Shown here: positions 1-5,581 of the stretch, piece after piece
Position numbering within the stretch: position 1 is the stretch's first letter
How the letters are laid out: every line of letters begins with the position of its first letter
Origin: an uncultured Alphaproteobacteria bacterium
Lineage (GTDB): Bacteria > Pseudomonadota > Alphaproteobacteria > Rhodobacterales > Rhodobacteraceae
DNA length: 7,031 bases
Direction: 5' to 3'
Assembly (NCBI GenBank): GCA_929200295.1
Contig: CAKMZE010000127.1
Coordinates: 243-7,273, forward strand
Program-made: the position numbers and the translations under genes
The notes under the pieces: generated by a model
Seen by the model: the letters and a program-made list of their open reading frames with translations, nothing else
What the model was told of the DNA's origin: nothing
Databases searched by the model: none

Positions 1-1113
1 ACGTAGCGGTTCAACAAGTTTCAACCCCATCTTTTCAGGTAAGCCACCTACATTATGATGGCTTTTGATTGTCACAGAAGGACCGCCCGAGAATGAAACA
101 GATTCGATGACATCCGGGTAGAGCGTCCCTTGTGCCAGAAACTCGGCGCCCTCAATCTGGTTGGCATATTTCTGGAACACATCGATAAAGAGCTTTCCAA
201 TGATTTTGCGCTTGGTTTCGGGGTCGGACTGCCCATCAAGCGCGCTTAAAAACAGCTCTGTCTCATCGGCATGAATGACTTTGAGGTTCATATTATCACG
301 GAACATCGCGATCACATCCGCGGCTTCATTCTGTCTGAGCAAGCCATGATCCACAAAGACGCATGTGAGCTGATCGCCAATCGCCTCATGCAGCAATGCC
401 GCCGCAACCGAGCTGTCAACACCACCAGATAGACCGCAGATCACCTGTTTATCGCCGACTTGCGCACGAATGTTGTCGATTGCTTGATCGCGATAAGTAC
501 CCATCGTCCAATCGCCTTGGAACCCGGTGATGTGACAGAAATTCTCATAAAGCTTTGCACCATTGGGGGTGTGATGCACCTCTGGGTGAAACTGCACCGC
601 ATAGAAATGACGCGACAAATCAGCGGTGATTGCATAAGGGGCGTTGGGTGATGTGCCATAAACCTCAAACCCGGGGGCAAGCTCTGATACGTGATCGCCG
701 TGGCTCATCCAGACCTGCTCATCCCCATCTTCAAACCAGCCATTTAGCAGCGTTAGGGGATCTTTGGGGCTGACATAGGCACGGCCAAATTCTGCGGTGC
801 CTGCACCTGAAATGACCTTACCGCCCAATTGCGTCATCATCGTCTGCTGGCCATAGCAGATGCCCAATATGGGCAACCCCATATCCCACAGGCTCGCTGG
901 TGCGCGGGGCGATCCATCGCGCGTGACACTATCGGGGCCGCCAGATAAAATCACCGCCTTAGGTGCAAACGTCTTAAGAAACGCATCGGTGACGTTTTGA
1001 TAGGGGTGAATTTCACAATAAACATTCAGCTCGCGCAAGCGACGCGCGATCAACTGGGTCACTTGGCTGCCAAAATCAATGACCAGCAGCCGCTCATGGG
1101 GCATAGTATTCAT
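1..1113 (-). CDS. guaA: GMP synthase (glutamine-hydrolysing), N-terminal 371 residues, runs off the window
   Basis: GuaA makes GMP from XMP, ATP and glutamine in the cytoplasm, the last step of guanine nucleotide synthesis. The visible part has the class I glutamine amidotransferase domain (about residues 8-195) with GICYGQQ carrying the nucleophile Cys86, and FHPEV with His176 and Glu178 completing the triad. The ATP pyrophosphatase domain follows, with the PP-loop SGGVDSS at 229-235, and the sequence ends at KLVEPLR. The family is usually about 520 residues, so roughly 150 residues, including the C-terminal dimerisation domain, lie beyond base 1. An in-frame TAA at 1125-1123 limits the start to the ATG at 1113 or the ATG three codons later at 1104. 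Neither has a strong Shine-Dalgarno sequence. The gene is divergent from the MttB-family gene. No purine riboswitch-like structure is evident in the 140-base spacer. The identification is very secure. Confidence 0.98.
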   Translation of the reverse strand, partial: MNTMPHERLLVIDFGSQVTQLIARRLRELNVYCEIHPYQNVTDAFLKTFAPKAVILSGGPDSVTRDGSPRAPASLWDMGLPILGICYGQQTMMTQLGGKVISGAGTAEFGRAYVSPKDPLTLLNGWFEDGDEQVWMSHGDHVSELAPGFEVYGTSPNAPYAITADLSRHFYAVQFHPEVHHTPNGAKLYENFCHITGFQGDWTMGTYRDQAIDNIRAQVGDKQVICGLSGGVDSSVAAALLHEAIGDQLTCVFVDHGLLRQNEAADVIAMFRDNMNLKVIHADETELFLSALDGQSDPETKRKIIGKLFIDVFQKYANQIEGAEFLAQGTLYPDVIESVSFSGGPSVTIKSHHNVGGLPEKMGLKLVEPLR

Positions 1114-1164
1114 AACAGTTCGTTACGCGTTCGATCTCGGAGCTGCAAGAGATCCAATGTCGCT

Positions 1165-1204
1165 TTTGCACGTCAAAGGGCGTAAAATTTGCACAAGTTT
1201 TGCA
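1165..1204. promoter_or_regulatory. Three TTTGCA repeats between guaA and the MttB-family gene, possible operator/promoter
   Basis: TTTGCA occurs at 1165-1170, 1188-1193 and 1199-1204, followed by C, C and T. Start-to-start distances are 23 and 11 bases, close to two turns and one turn of the helix, so a protein could read all three from one face. A possible promoter for the plus-strand gene uses TTGCAC (1189-1194) as -35 and AGCTAT (1212-1217) as a weak -10 with a 17-base spacer. For guaA, TTGACG (complement of 1171-1176) is a fair -35, but the hexamer at the matching -10 position is poor. No regulator is identified. Chance occurrence in AT-rich intergenic DNA remains possible. Confidence 0.3.
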
Positions 1205-1253
1205 TTACGAAAGCTATCTGTCATGCACCGTCATCACACCAGAGGGGAATGTT

Positions 1254-2804
1254 ATGACCGAGCAAACTGTAAGAGCAACACGTCGCAGCCGCGGTGGCGG
1301 TGGGGCAGCACGCCGTGCCGAACGCACAGCCGTCAGTGTTGAAACTGCAAAATACATCGAACGTAATATTCCTAATTTTGAAGTGCTTGACGATGCAGCG
1401 CTTGATATCATCGAGGCAAACGCCGAAACCGTACTTGCTGAAATTGGGGTCAACTTTGTTGAAAACCCCGAGGCGCTCGCACGTTGGAAGGCCGCAGGTG
1501 CTACGATTGATGGTGAGCGCGTGCGCATCCCCCGTGGTTTAGCGCGCAAACTATGTAGCACGGCCCCCTCGCAATTTACGCAATGCGCACGCAACCCAGA
1601 GCGAAATGTTGTCATCGGTGGCAATAACCTCGTGGTCGCACCCGTTTACGGGCCACCATTTGTGCGCGATGTCGAAGGTGGGCGGCGCTATGCAACCATG
1701 GCTGATTTCGAAAAATTCGTGAAGCTTGGCTATATGTCAAAATGGCTGCACCACTCAGGTGGGACAGTGTGCGAGCCAACAGACATTCCCGTGAACAAAC
1801 GGCATTTGGACATGCTGCTCACGCATATGATCTATTCTGACAAACCATTCATGGGCTCCGTGACAGAGCCAAGCCGTGCGCAAGACAGCGTCGAGATGTG
1901 CGAGATCTTATTTGGCAAAGAGTTTGTCCAAAACAACACGGTGATGACATCACTGATCAATATCAACTCTCCGTTGACCTTTGATAACATCATGATGGGG
2001 GCGCTTGAGGTCTTTGCCACGCAAAACCAAGCCAGCATTATCAGCCCGTTTATCGTGGGCGGTGCGATGGCACCAGTTTCCGTTGCGGGAACTTTGACAC
2101 AAGTGCTGGCCGAGGTGATGGCTGGCGTCGCCTATTCACAGATCATCAAACCCGGTGCGCCTGTTATCATGGGCACGTTTGTAAGCTCGATCGATATGAA
2201 CTCTGGTGCGCCGACGTTTGGCACACCAGAGGCTGCACATATCACATATGGGGCAGGGCAGTTGGCGCGCCGTCTTGGGCTACCTTATCGGTCCTCTGGG
2301 TCGTTTTGTGGATCAAAGCTGCCTGACGCGCAGGCCGCCTATGAAACCGCAAATTCATTGCAGGTTGGGCTGTTGTCTGGCGTGAACTTTATGCTGCACT
2401 CATGTGGCTGGCTTGAGGGTGGTCTTGTTGCAAGCTTTGAGAAATTTGTAATGGATGCTGATCAGCTCGGCACATTGCATCATTTCGCAAAAGGCGTGGA
2501 TATGTCTGAGAATGGCCAAGCCATGGGCGCCATTGCCGAGGTTGGTCCTGGCGGCCATTATTTGGGTTGTGAGCATACGCAAGCGAACTTTAAGTCCGCC
2601 TTCTGGCGCTCTGAAATGTTTGATTATAAACCGTTTGAAACATGGGATGAAGAGGGTGCACGAGACACGATGGCGCTTGCATCACTCCGCGTCAAAAAGC
2701 TCTTGGATACGTATCAACAGCCCGCATTAGACCCCGAGATTGAATCTCGGTTACGTGCTTATGTGGCTGACAAGAAAGCCAGCATGCCAGATGCATTTAT
2801 GTAG
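1254..2804 (+). CDS. MttB-family (trimethylamine methyltransferase-like) protein, non-pyrrolysine type
   Basis: This 516-residue protein belongs to the trimethylamine methyltransferase (MttB) superfamily, TIM-barrel enzymes that move a methyl group from a quaternary or tertiary amine to a corrinoid protein. Seen: a basic Arg/Gly-rich N-terminus (residues 7-24), a family-like segment from YIERNIPNFEVL through EIGVNF and RVRIPRGL, and the barrel core with KWLHHSGGT, TEPSRAQDS, ININSPL, SPFIVGGAMAPVS and SGSFCGSKLPDAQAAYE. The frame has no internal TAG, so no pyrrolysine is encoded, as in the characterised glycine betaine methyltransferase MtgB. The substrate cannot be read from sequence; betaines such as glycine betaine are plausible. 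The start is the ATG at 1254, preceded by AGAGGGG at 1241-1247 with a 6-base gap. The frame extends upstream to a TTG at 1200, but that has no better support. No corrinoid protein or reactivase lies nearby. The stop is TAG. Confidence 0.9.
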   Translation: MTEQTVRATRRSRGGGGAARRAERTAVSVETAKYIERNIPNFEVLDDAALDIIEANAETVLAEIGVNFVENPEALARWKAAGATIDGERVRIPRGLARKLCSTAPSQFTQCARNPERNVVIGGNNLVVAPVYGPPFVRDVEGGRRYATMADFEKFVKLGYMSKWLHHSGGTVCEPTDIPVNKRHLDMLLTHMIYSDKPFMGSVTEPSRAQDSVEMCEILFGKEFVQNNTVMTSLININSPLTFDNIMMGALEVFATQNQASIISPFIVGGAMAPVSVAGTLTQVLAEVMAGVAYSQIIKPGAPVIMGTFVSSIDMNSGAPTFGTPEAAHITYGAGQLARRLGLPYRSSGSFCGSKLPDAQAAYETANSLQVGLLSGVNFMLHSCGWLEGGLVASFEKFVMDADQLGTLHHFAKGVDMSENGQAMGAIAEVGPGGHYLGCEHTQANFKSAFWRSEMFDYKPFETWDEEGARDTMALASLRVKKLLDTYQQPALDPEIESRLRAYVADKKASMPDAFM

Positions 2805-2816
2805 GCGCGCGGCCTA
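2802..2816. repeat. Short inverted repeat joining two convergent stop codons, weak terminator candidate
   Basis: TAGGC (2802-2806) and GCCTA (2812-2816) are reverse complements around GCGCG. The outer three bases of each arm are the TAG stop codons of the MttB-family gene (plus) and the DUF6477 gene (minus). The stem is only five pairs and no T-run follows on either side, so intrinsic termination is doubtful. Only 9 bases separate the two stops, so any terminator must overlap coding sequence. Confidence 0.25.
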
Positions 2817-3134
2817 AACTGCCTGCGACCCTGCGTATGCAATCTGCGGTTTTGACGTCGCATGAAGAAGCCGTGCCTCGCCCATAATCGCAATAAGCAC
2901 TTCGATATGCTTAGCCACATCATAACTATTTGCACTTGCTGATTTTGTGTTTTGTATTTCGCGCTCTGTATCAAGCAAGCGCAATATGGCTTCTGCCGTT
3001 TTGGGGATGCTCTCGCACCGCAAAATCCGTGGCAGGTGCTTTTCACGGCGATATTCGTCCACCCCAAACCGTGCTGCGCGCACCAATAGGGCTGGCCGTT
3101 TTAAGGATTTTATCTGAGTGAATATATCTTGCAT
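2814..3134 (-). CDS. DUF6477 family protein, Rhodobacterales-specific, function unknown
   Basis: This encodes a small, soluble, mainly helical protein of 106 residues with no signal peptide or membrane segment. The N-terminus MQDIFTQIKSLKRPALLVRA, followed by ARFGVDEYRR and HLPRIL, and the later segment YDVAKHIEVLIAIMGEARLL, match my memory of the DUF6477 family, whose members are about 100 residues. The ATG at 3134 was chosen because AAAGG lies six bases upstream and because family members begin with this M-x-D-I segment. The frame stays open to an ATG at 3164 and a TTG at 3167, which would add only a basic HHGRYERRE leader. The gene is divergent from the DUF6456 gene, an arrangement I recall as conserved. 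In Rhodobacter capsulatus the gene beside gafA (rcc01866, as I remember it) was also linked to GTA production, so a role with the neighbouring regulator is plausible but inferred. The biochemical function is unknown. Confidence 0.85.
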   Translation of the reverse strand: MQDIFTQIKSLKRPALLVRAARFGVDEYRREKHLPRILRCESIPKTAEAILRLLDTEREIQNTKSASANSYDVAKHIEVLIAIMGEARLLHATSKPQIAYAGSQAV

Positions 3135-3174
3135 CTCGCGCCTTTCGTATCTGCCGTGATGCATCAACTCTAAG

Positions 3175-3196
3175 CGGTCTGACCTAGGTGTTGCCG
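3175..3196. promoter_or_regulatory. 22-base imperfect dyad in the DUF6477 leader, possible regulator site
   Basis: The core ACCTAGGT (3182-3189) is a perfect palindrome. It is flanked at equal distance by CGG (3175-3177) and CCG (3194-3196), giving the symmetric pattern CGG-N4-ACCTAGGT-N4-CCG. This size and symmetry suit a dimeric regulator. It lies between the possible DUF6477 promoter and the DUF6477 start codon, so a bound protein could block transcription. No regulator can be named from sequence alone. Confidence 0.3.
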
Positions 3197-3200
3197 TTTC

Positions 3201-3213
3201 CTTAAATGTTAAG
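3201..3213. promoter_or_regulatory. Palindrome CTTAA-N3-TTAAG, possible operator
   Basis: CTTAA (3201-3205) and TTAAG (3209-3213) form a perfect inverted repeat around ATG. It contains two TTAA elements, the core of CtrA half-sites, but their spacing of 3 differs from the 7 expected for a CtrA dimer site. If the possible DUF6477 promoter at 3223-3250 is real, this palindrome sits at about the transcription start, a typical repressor position. Confidence 0.3.
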
Positions 3214-3222
3214 AACGCAGCG

Positions 3223-3250
3223 CTTATAAAAATTTACCATTTAGAAACAA
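3223..3250 (-). promoter_or_regulatory. Possible sigma-70 type promoter for the DUF6477 gene
   Basis: Read on the minus strand, TTGTTT (complement of 3245-3250) and TATAAG (complement of 3223-3228) are separated by 16 bases. The -10 matches consensus at five of six positions, the -35 only at three. Transcription would start near 3216 and leave a leader of about 80 bases before the ATG at 3134. This is a pattern match only. Confidence 0.3.
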
Positions 3251-3271
3251 TCATGCGTTTAGAGACGTATA

Positions 3272-3290
3272 TTAACCACTGGGTAACCAT
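3272..3290 (+). promoter_or_regulatory. CtrA-like binding site upstream of the gafA-like gene
   Basis: TTAA (3272-3275), seven bases, then GTAAC (3283-3287) matches the CtrA full-site consensus TTAA-N7-TTAAC with one mismatch. Both halves also resemble the CtrA half-site TTAACCAT (TTAACCAC at 3272-3279, GTAACCAT at 3283-3290), so TAACCA is repeated exactly 11 bases apart. A further half-site-like TTTACCAT lies at 3233-3240. CtrA is the alphaproteobacterial cell-cycle response regulator. In Rhodobacter capsulatus gafA expression is reported to depend on CtrA, which makes the position meaningful. Binding is inferred. Confidence 0.5.
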
Positions 3291-3301
3291 ACACTCTTAA
3301 G

Positions 3302-3329
3302 TTGAAAATTTGTGACCCTTTGTTAGAAA
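3302..3329 (+). promoter_or_regulatory. Possible promoter for the gafA-like gene
   Basis: TTGAAA (3302-3307, five of six matches to the -35 consensus) and TAGAAA (3324-3329, four of six to the -10) are separated by 16 bases. Transcription would start near 3336 and give a leader of about 50 bases. The CtrA-like box would then be centred near -57, upstream of the -35, a position suitable for an activator. It is a pattern match without experimental support. Confidence 0.3.
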
Positions 3330-3385
3330 AGCAAGAGAGCACAAATCAAGAACATTGCGCGAGACGTTCTATTAAAGGGGGTATT

Positions 3386-4507
3386 ATGACAGTCCAGATA
3401 AAGCACTGTTTCTCAGGGCAAATACCACCTTGGGTCCCAATGGCTGCGTATAATTATTTAGCGCACACTGAAGCGGGCCAAACCATTCGTGCCCTCGCAC
3501 GTGGACAATCATGTCACCCATCAACTGTTCTACGCCAAATTCGCAGTTTTCAAGGGCGGCGTGATGACCCTTTGGTAGATGATGCATTACGCGCGCTCGC
3601 TGGATGTTTCCAGCGCAATCAAAACCAAAATAAACAAGAGGACCAGGAAGCCATGACACCAGAACTACACACCCAGACAACCGCTTTTCCCGAAGCACTG
3701 ACACAAGATCGTTTTGAAGAAGAAGCGAAAAGAATCTTACGCCGTTTATGTGAAACAGGTGCCGTTCTTGCTGTGGCTATGGAGATGGACACCGCCGTCG
3801 TCATGCGTACATTGCAAGATGGGGAGACGTTACGCACAGCGGTGGTCGATCGTGAGATAGCGCAGGCCATTGCGCTGAAATCTTGGATCACATGCCCCAA
3901 TCCCGCAACGCGCATCCATAAATATTTCATCACCAACGCAGGTCGTGCGGCGTTGCGCCAAATGACCGCTGCGGATGAGAATAAAGCCCACGGTTTCGCC
4001 GAGAAACGCGCGCAGTTTGACGGGGATCTTCATAGTTGGACCCATACAGGAAAACCTCAAGACCCTGAAAAGACTAGATATTACGTCACTGAAAGCCCGC
4101 TATTAGGTCTTGCGCGCCGCAAAGACCGCGATGGAAAGCCCTTTTTAAGTAAAGAGCTGGTTGTAGCTGGCGAGCGGCTAAGAGAAGATTTTGAGCTCGC
4201 ACAAATGGGTGCACAGAAACCACAAACATGGGATGCATTCATGCAAACCCCAAAGGACATAGCTGATGCATCCCCAGCCGCAGCAAGACGGGCACATTCC
4301 CGCGTCAAAAGCGCAATGATTGATCTCGGCCCGGGGCTGGGGGATGTCGTCTTACGTTGCTGTTGTCTGCTCGAAGGGCTCGAAGTTACCGAGCAAAAGC
4401 TAGGATGGTCAGCCCGCTCAGGCAAAATCGTCTTGCGCATCGCCCTACAACGATTGTCACGCCATTACGAGGAAACACAAGGCAAGTTCGGCCCTATGAT
4501 CGGATAG
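3386..4507 (+). CDS. gafA: GafA-like GTA transcriptional activator: N-terminal HTH plus C-terminal DUF6456 domain
   Basis: This 373-residue protein is read as a DNA-binding regulator. Residues about 25-60 form a helix-turn-helix region (TEAGQTIRALARG, then CHPSTVLRQIR). A polar Gln/Asn/Glu-rich linker covers about 75-100, and a middle domain covers 105-195, ending in KYFITNAGRAALRQM as in winged-helix folds. The DUF6456 part is at 235-362: ESPLLGLARRKDRDG, GERLREDFELAQMG, then LGPGLGDVV, CCCLLEGLE and LGWSARSGKIVLRIAL, which looks like a second HTH. The start is the ATG at 3386, behind the strong AAAGGGGG at 3374-3381; the frame is open back to a TTG at 3302. From memory, R. capsulatus GafA (rcc01865), which activates the GTA promoter under CtrA and GtaR control, has this architecture and a small conserved neighbour. 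The gene symbol rests on that recall, so DUF6456 membership is surer than GafA function. At least eight TTA leucine codons suggest slightly AT-richer coding than in its neighbours. Confidence 0.8.
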   Translation: MTVQIKHCFSGQIPPWVPMAAYNYLAHTEAGQTIRALARGQSCHPSTVLRQIRSFQGRRDDPLVDDALRALAGCFQRNQNQNKQEDQEAMTPELHTQTTAFPEALTQDRFEEEAKRILRRLCETGAVLAVAMEMDTAVVMRTLQDGETLRTAVVDREIAQAIALKSWITCPNPATRIHKYFITNAGRAALRQMTAADENKAHGFAEKRAQFDGDLHSWTHTGKPQDPEKTRYYVTESPLLGLARRKDRDGKPFLSKELVVAGERLREDFELAQMGAQKPQTWDAFMQTPKDIADASPAAARRAHSRVKSAMIDLGPGLGDVVLRCCCLLEGLEVTEQKLGWSARSGKIVLRIALQRLSRHYEETQGKFGPMIG

Positions 4508-4512
4508 GCGAG

Positions 4513-4534
4513 CCATGATGCAACTGCATCATGG
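4513..4534. terminator. Perfect 10+10 inverted repeat after the gafA-like gene, terminator or operator
   Basis: CCATGATGCA (4513-4522) and TGCATCATGG (4525-4534) are perfect reverse complements separated by AC. The repeat begins 5 bases after the stop codon, where a terminator would be expected. It lacks a T-run and the tight centre would open into a 4-6 base loop, so it could instead be an operator in front of lipA. GCATCAT recurs as a direct copy at 4526-4532 and 4543-4549, 17 bases apart. The spacer up to lipA (4535-4605) shows nothing else clear. Confidence 0.4.
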
Positions 4535-4605
4535 CCATGCAAGCATCATTGTAGACTTTGTAAGCATTGGCGCTTATCTAGCTCATATCAAAGCTTGAGG
4601 ACAAC

Positions 4606-5559
4606 ATGGCCCCGCGTGATCTCAAAATCCCTTCTGAACGCCATCCCGAAAAACAAAAGCGCGCGGATGCGCCGCAGCCCAAAAAACCTGATTGGATCCG
4701 CGTCAAAGCCCCCACATCTGAGGGCTATCAACAAACCCGCGATATTATGCGCGCGCACAACCTTGTCACAGTTTGTGAAGAGGCCGGATGCCCCAATGTT
4801 GGTGAATGTTGGAGCCAAGGGCCCGCGACCATGATGATCATGGGGGAGGTCTGCACCAGAGCCTGCACATTTTGTAATATTGCAACAGGCAAACCGCCTG
4901 AGGATCTCGATATATTCGAACCCGGCCGTGTGGCTGATGCGGTCAAAAAGCTCGGGTTGCGACATGTAGTTGTCACATCCGTTGATCGCGATGATATCGC
5001 CGATGGTGGGGCTGCGCATTTTGCGCAAACGATCCGCGCTATTCGCAAACAATCGCCTGACACGACGATTGAAATTCTCACACCTGACTTTATTCGCTGT
5101 GAGGACAGCGTGTTAGAAACCGTTGTTGAAGCGCGTCCTGATGTGTTCAACCATAACCTCGAAACAGTGCCAGGGCTTTATCCTGAGGTACGCCCGGGTG
5201 CGCGGTATTTCCATTCATTACGTCTTTTGCAACGTGTGAAAGAGCTCGACCCTAAAATGTTCACCAAATCAGGCATTATGGTCGGGCTTGGGGAAGATCG
5301 GCAAGCAGTGATCCAAGTGATGGAAGACATGCGCGCCGCCGATATCGATTTTCTCACAATCGGGCAGTATTTGCAGCCCACGCCAAAACATCACGCGGTG
5401 GATCGTTTTGTGACACCCGAAGAATTCGCGGCCTATGAAAAAGCCGCTTACGGCAAAGGGTTTTTGATGGTCTCTGCCACGCCGCTGACGCGGTCGAGCT
5501 ACCACGCGGGCGAGGATTTTGCCCAACTTCGCGCGGCACGTTTGGCGAAATTCGGTTAA
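4606..5559 (+). CDS. lipA: Lipoyl synthase (radical SAM)
   Basis: LipA inserts two sulfur atoms into octanoyl groups bound to the E2 subunits of 2-oxoacid dehydrogenases and to the glycine cleavage H protein, in the cytoplasm. The 317-residue protein is full length for the family. It has the auxiliary cluster motif CX4CX5C (Cys57, Cys62, Cys68 in CEEAGCPNVGEC), the radical SAM motif CX3CX2C (Cys83, Cys87, Cys90 in CTRACTFC), TSVDRDD at 124-130, HNLETVP, KSGIMVGLGE, and the C-terminal RSSYHA whose serine ligates the auxiliary cluster. The start is the ATG at 4606 behind TGAGGA at 4596-4601. It is preceded by a 98-base spacer, so it may have its own promoter or be read from the gafA-like gene. 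It converges on the nucleotidyltransferase gene with 12 bases between stop codons. No lipB is present. Confidence 0.98.
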   Translation: MAPRDLKIPSERHPEKQKRADAPQPKKPDWIRVKAPTSEGYQQTRDIMRAHNLVTVCEEAGCPNVGECWSQGPATMMIMGEVCTRACTFCNIATGKPPEDLDIFEPGRVADAVKKLGLRHVVVTSVDRDDIADGGAAHFAQTIRAIRKQSPDTTIEILTPDFIRCEDSVLETVVEARPDVFNHNLETVPGLYPEVRPGARYFHSLRLLQRVKELDPKMFTKSGIMVGLGEDRQAVIQVMEDMRAADIDFLTIGQYLQPTPKHHAVDRFVTPEEFAAYEKAAYGKGFLMVSATPLTRSSYHAGEDFAQLRAARLAKFG

Positions 5560-5564
5560 AATCT

Positions 5565-5581
5565 AAACGGATCACCCGTTT
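5565..5581. terminator. Short hairpin between convergent lipA and nucleotidyltransferase genes, possible bidirectional terminator
   Basis: AAACGG (5565-5570) and CCGTTT (5576-5581) form a six-pair stem with loop ATCAC. On the plus strand the stem ends in TTTT. On the minus strand it is followed by TTTAGATTTT, a better T-rich tract, so termination of the minus-strand transcript is the likelier function. The hairpin overlaps the last codons of the nucleotidyltransferase gene because only 12 bases separate the two stops. The stem is short, so confidence is modest. Confidence 0.35.

Noticed and set aside
1200..1253. TTG-initiated N-terminal extension of the MttB-family gene (18 extra residues)
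   Set aside because: The ATG at 1254 has AGAGGGG at good spacing and begins the basic N-terminus usual in this group. The extension also runs over the TTTGCA repeats and the promoter candidate.
1114..1253. Purine riboswitch or leader RNA upstream of guaA
   Set aside because: The spacer shows no conserved purine-riboswitch core or stable paired stems, and the guaA leader would be short.
2802..2804. TAG at the end of the MttB-family gene read as pyrrolysine
   Set aside because: It lies at the natural C-terminus of the family, the following codons resemble nothing in the family, and the DUF6477 and DUF6456 genes also end in TAG, so TAG is an ordinary stop here.
3135..3167. Eleven-residue extension of the DUF6477 protein
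   Set aside because: The start at 3134 has AAAGG six bases upstream and matches the usual N-terminus of the family.
3302..3385. TTG-initiated extension of the DUF6456 gene (28 extra residues)
   Set aside because: The ATG at 3386 has a much stronger ribosome-binding site (AAAGGGGG), and the extension overlaps the promoter candidate and has no family-like sequence.
4588..5150. Long antisense open frames opposite lipA
   Set aside because: They mirror a clearly conserved gene, have no recognisable domain and arise from codon bias on the coding strand.
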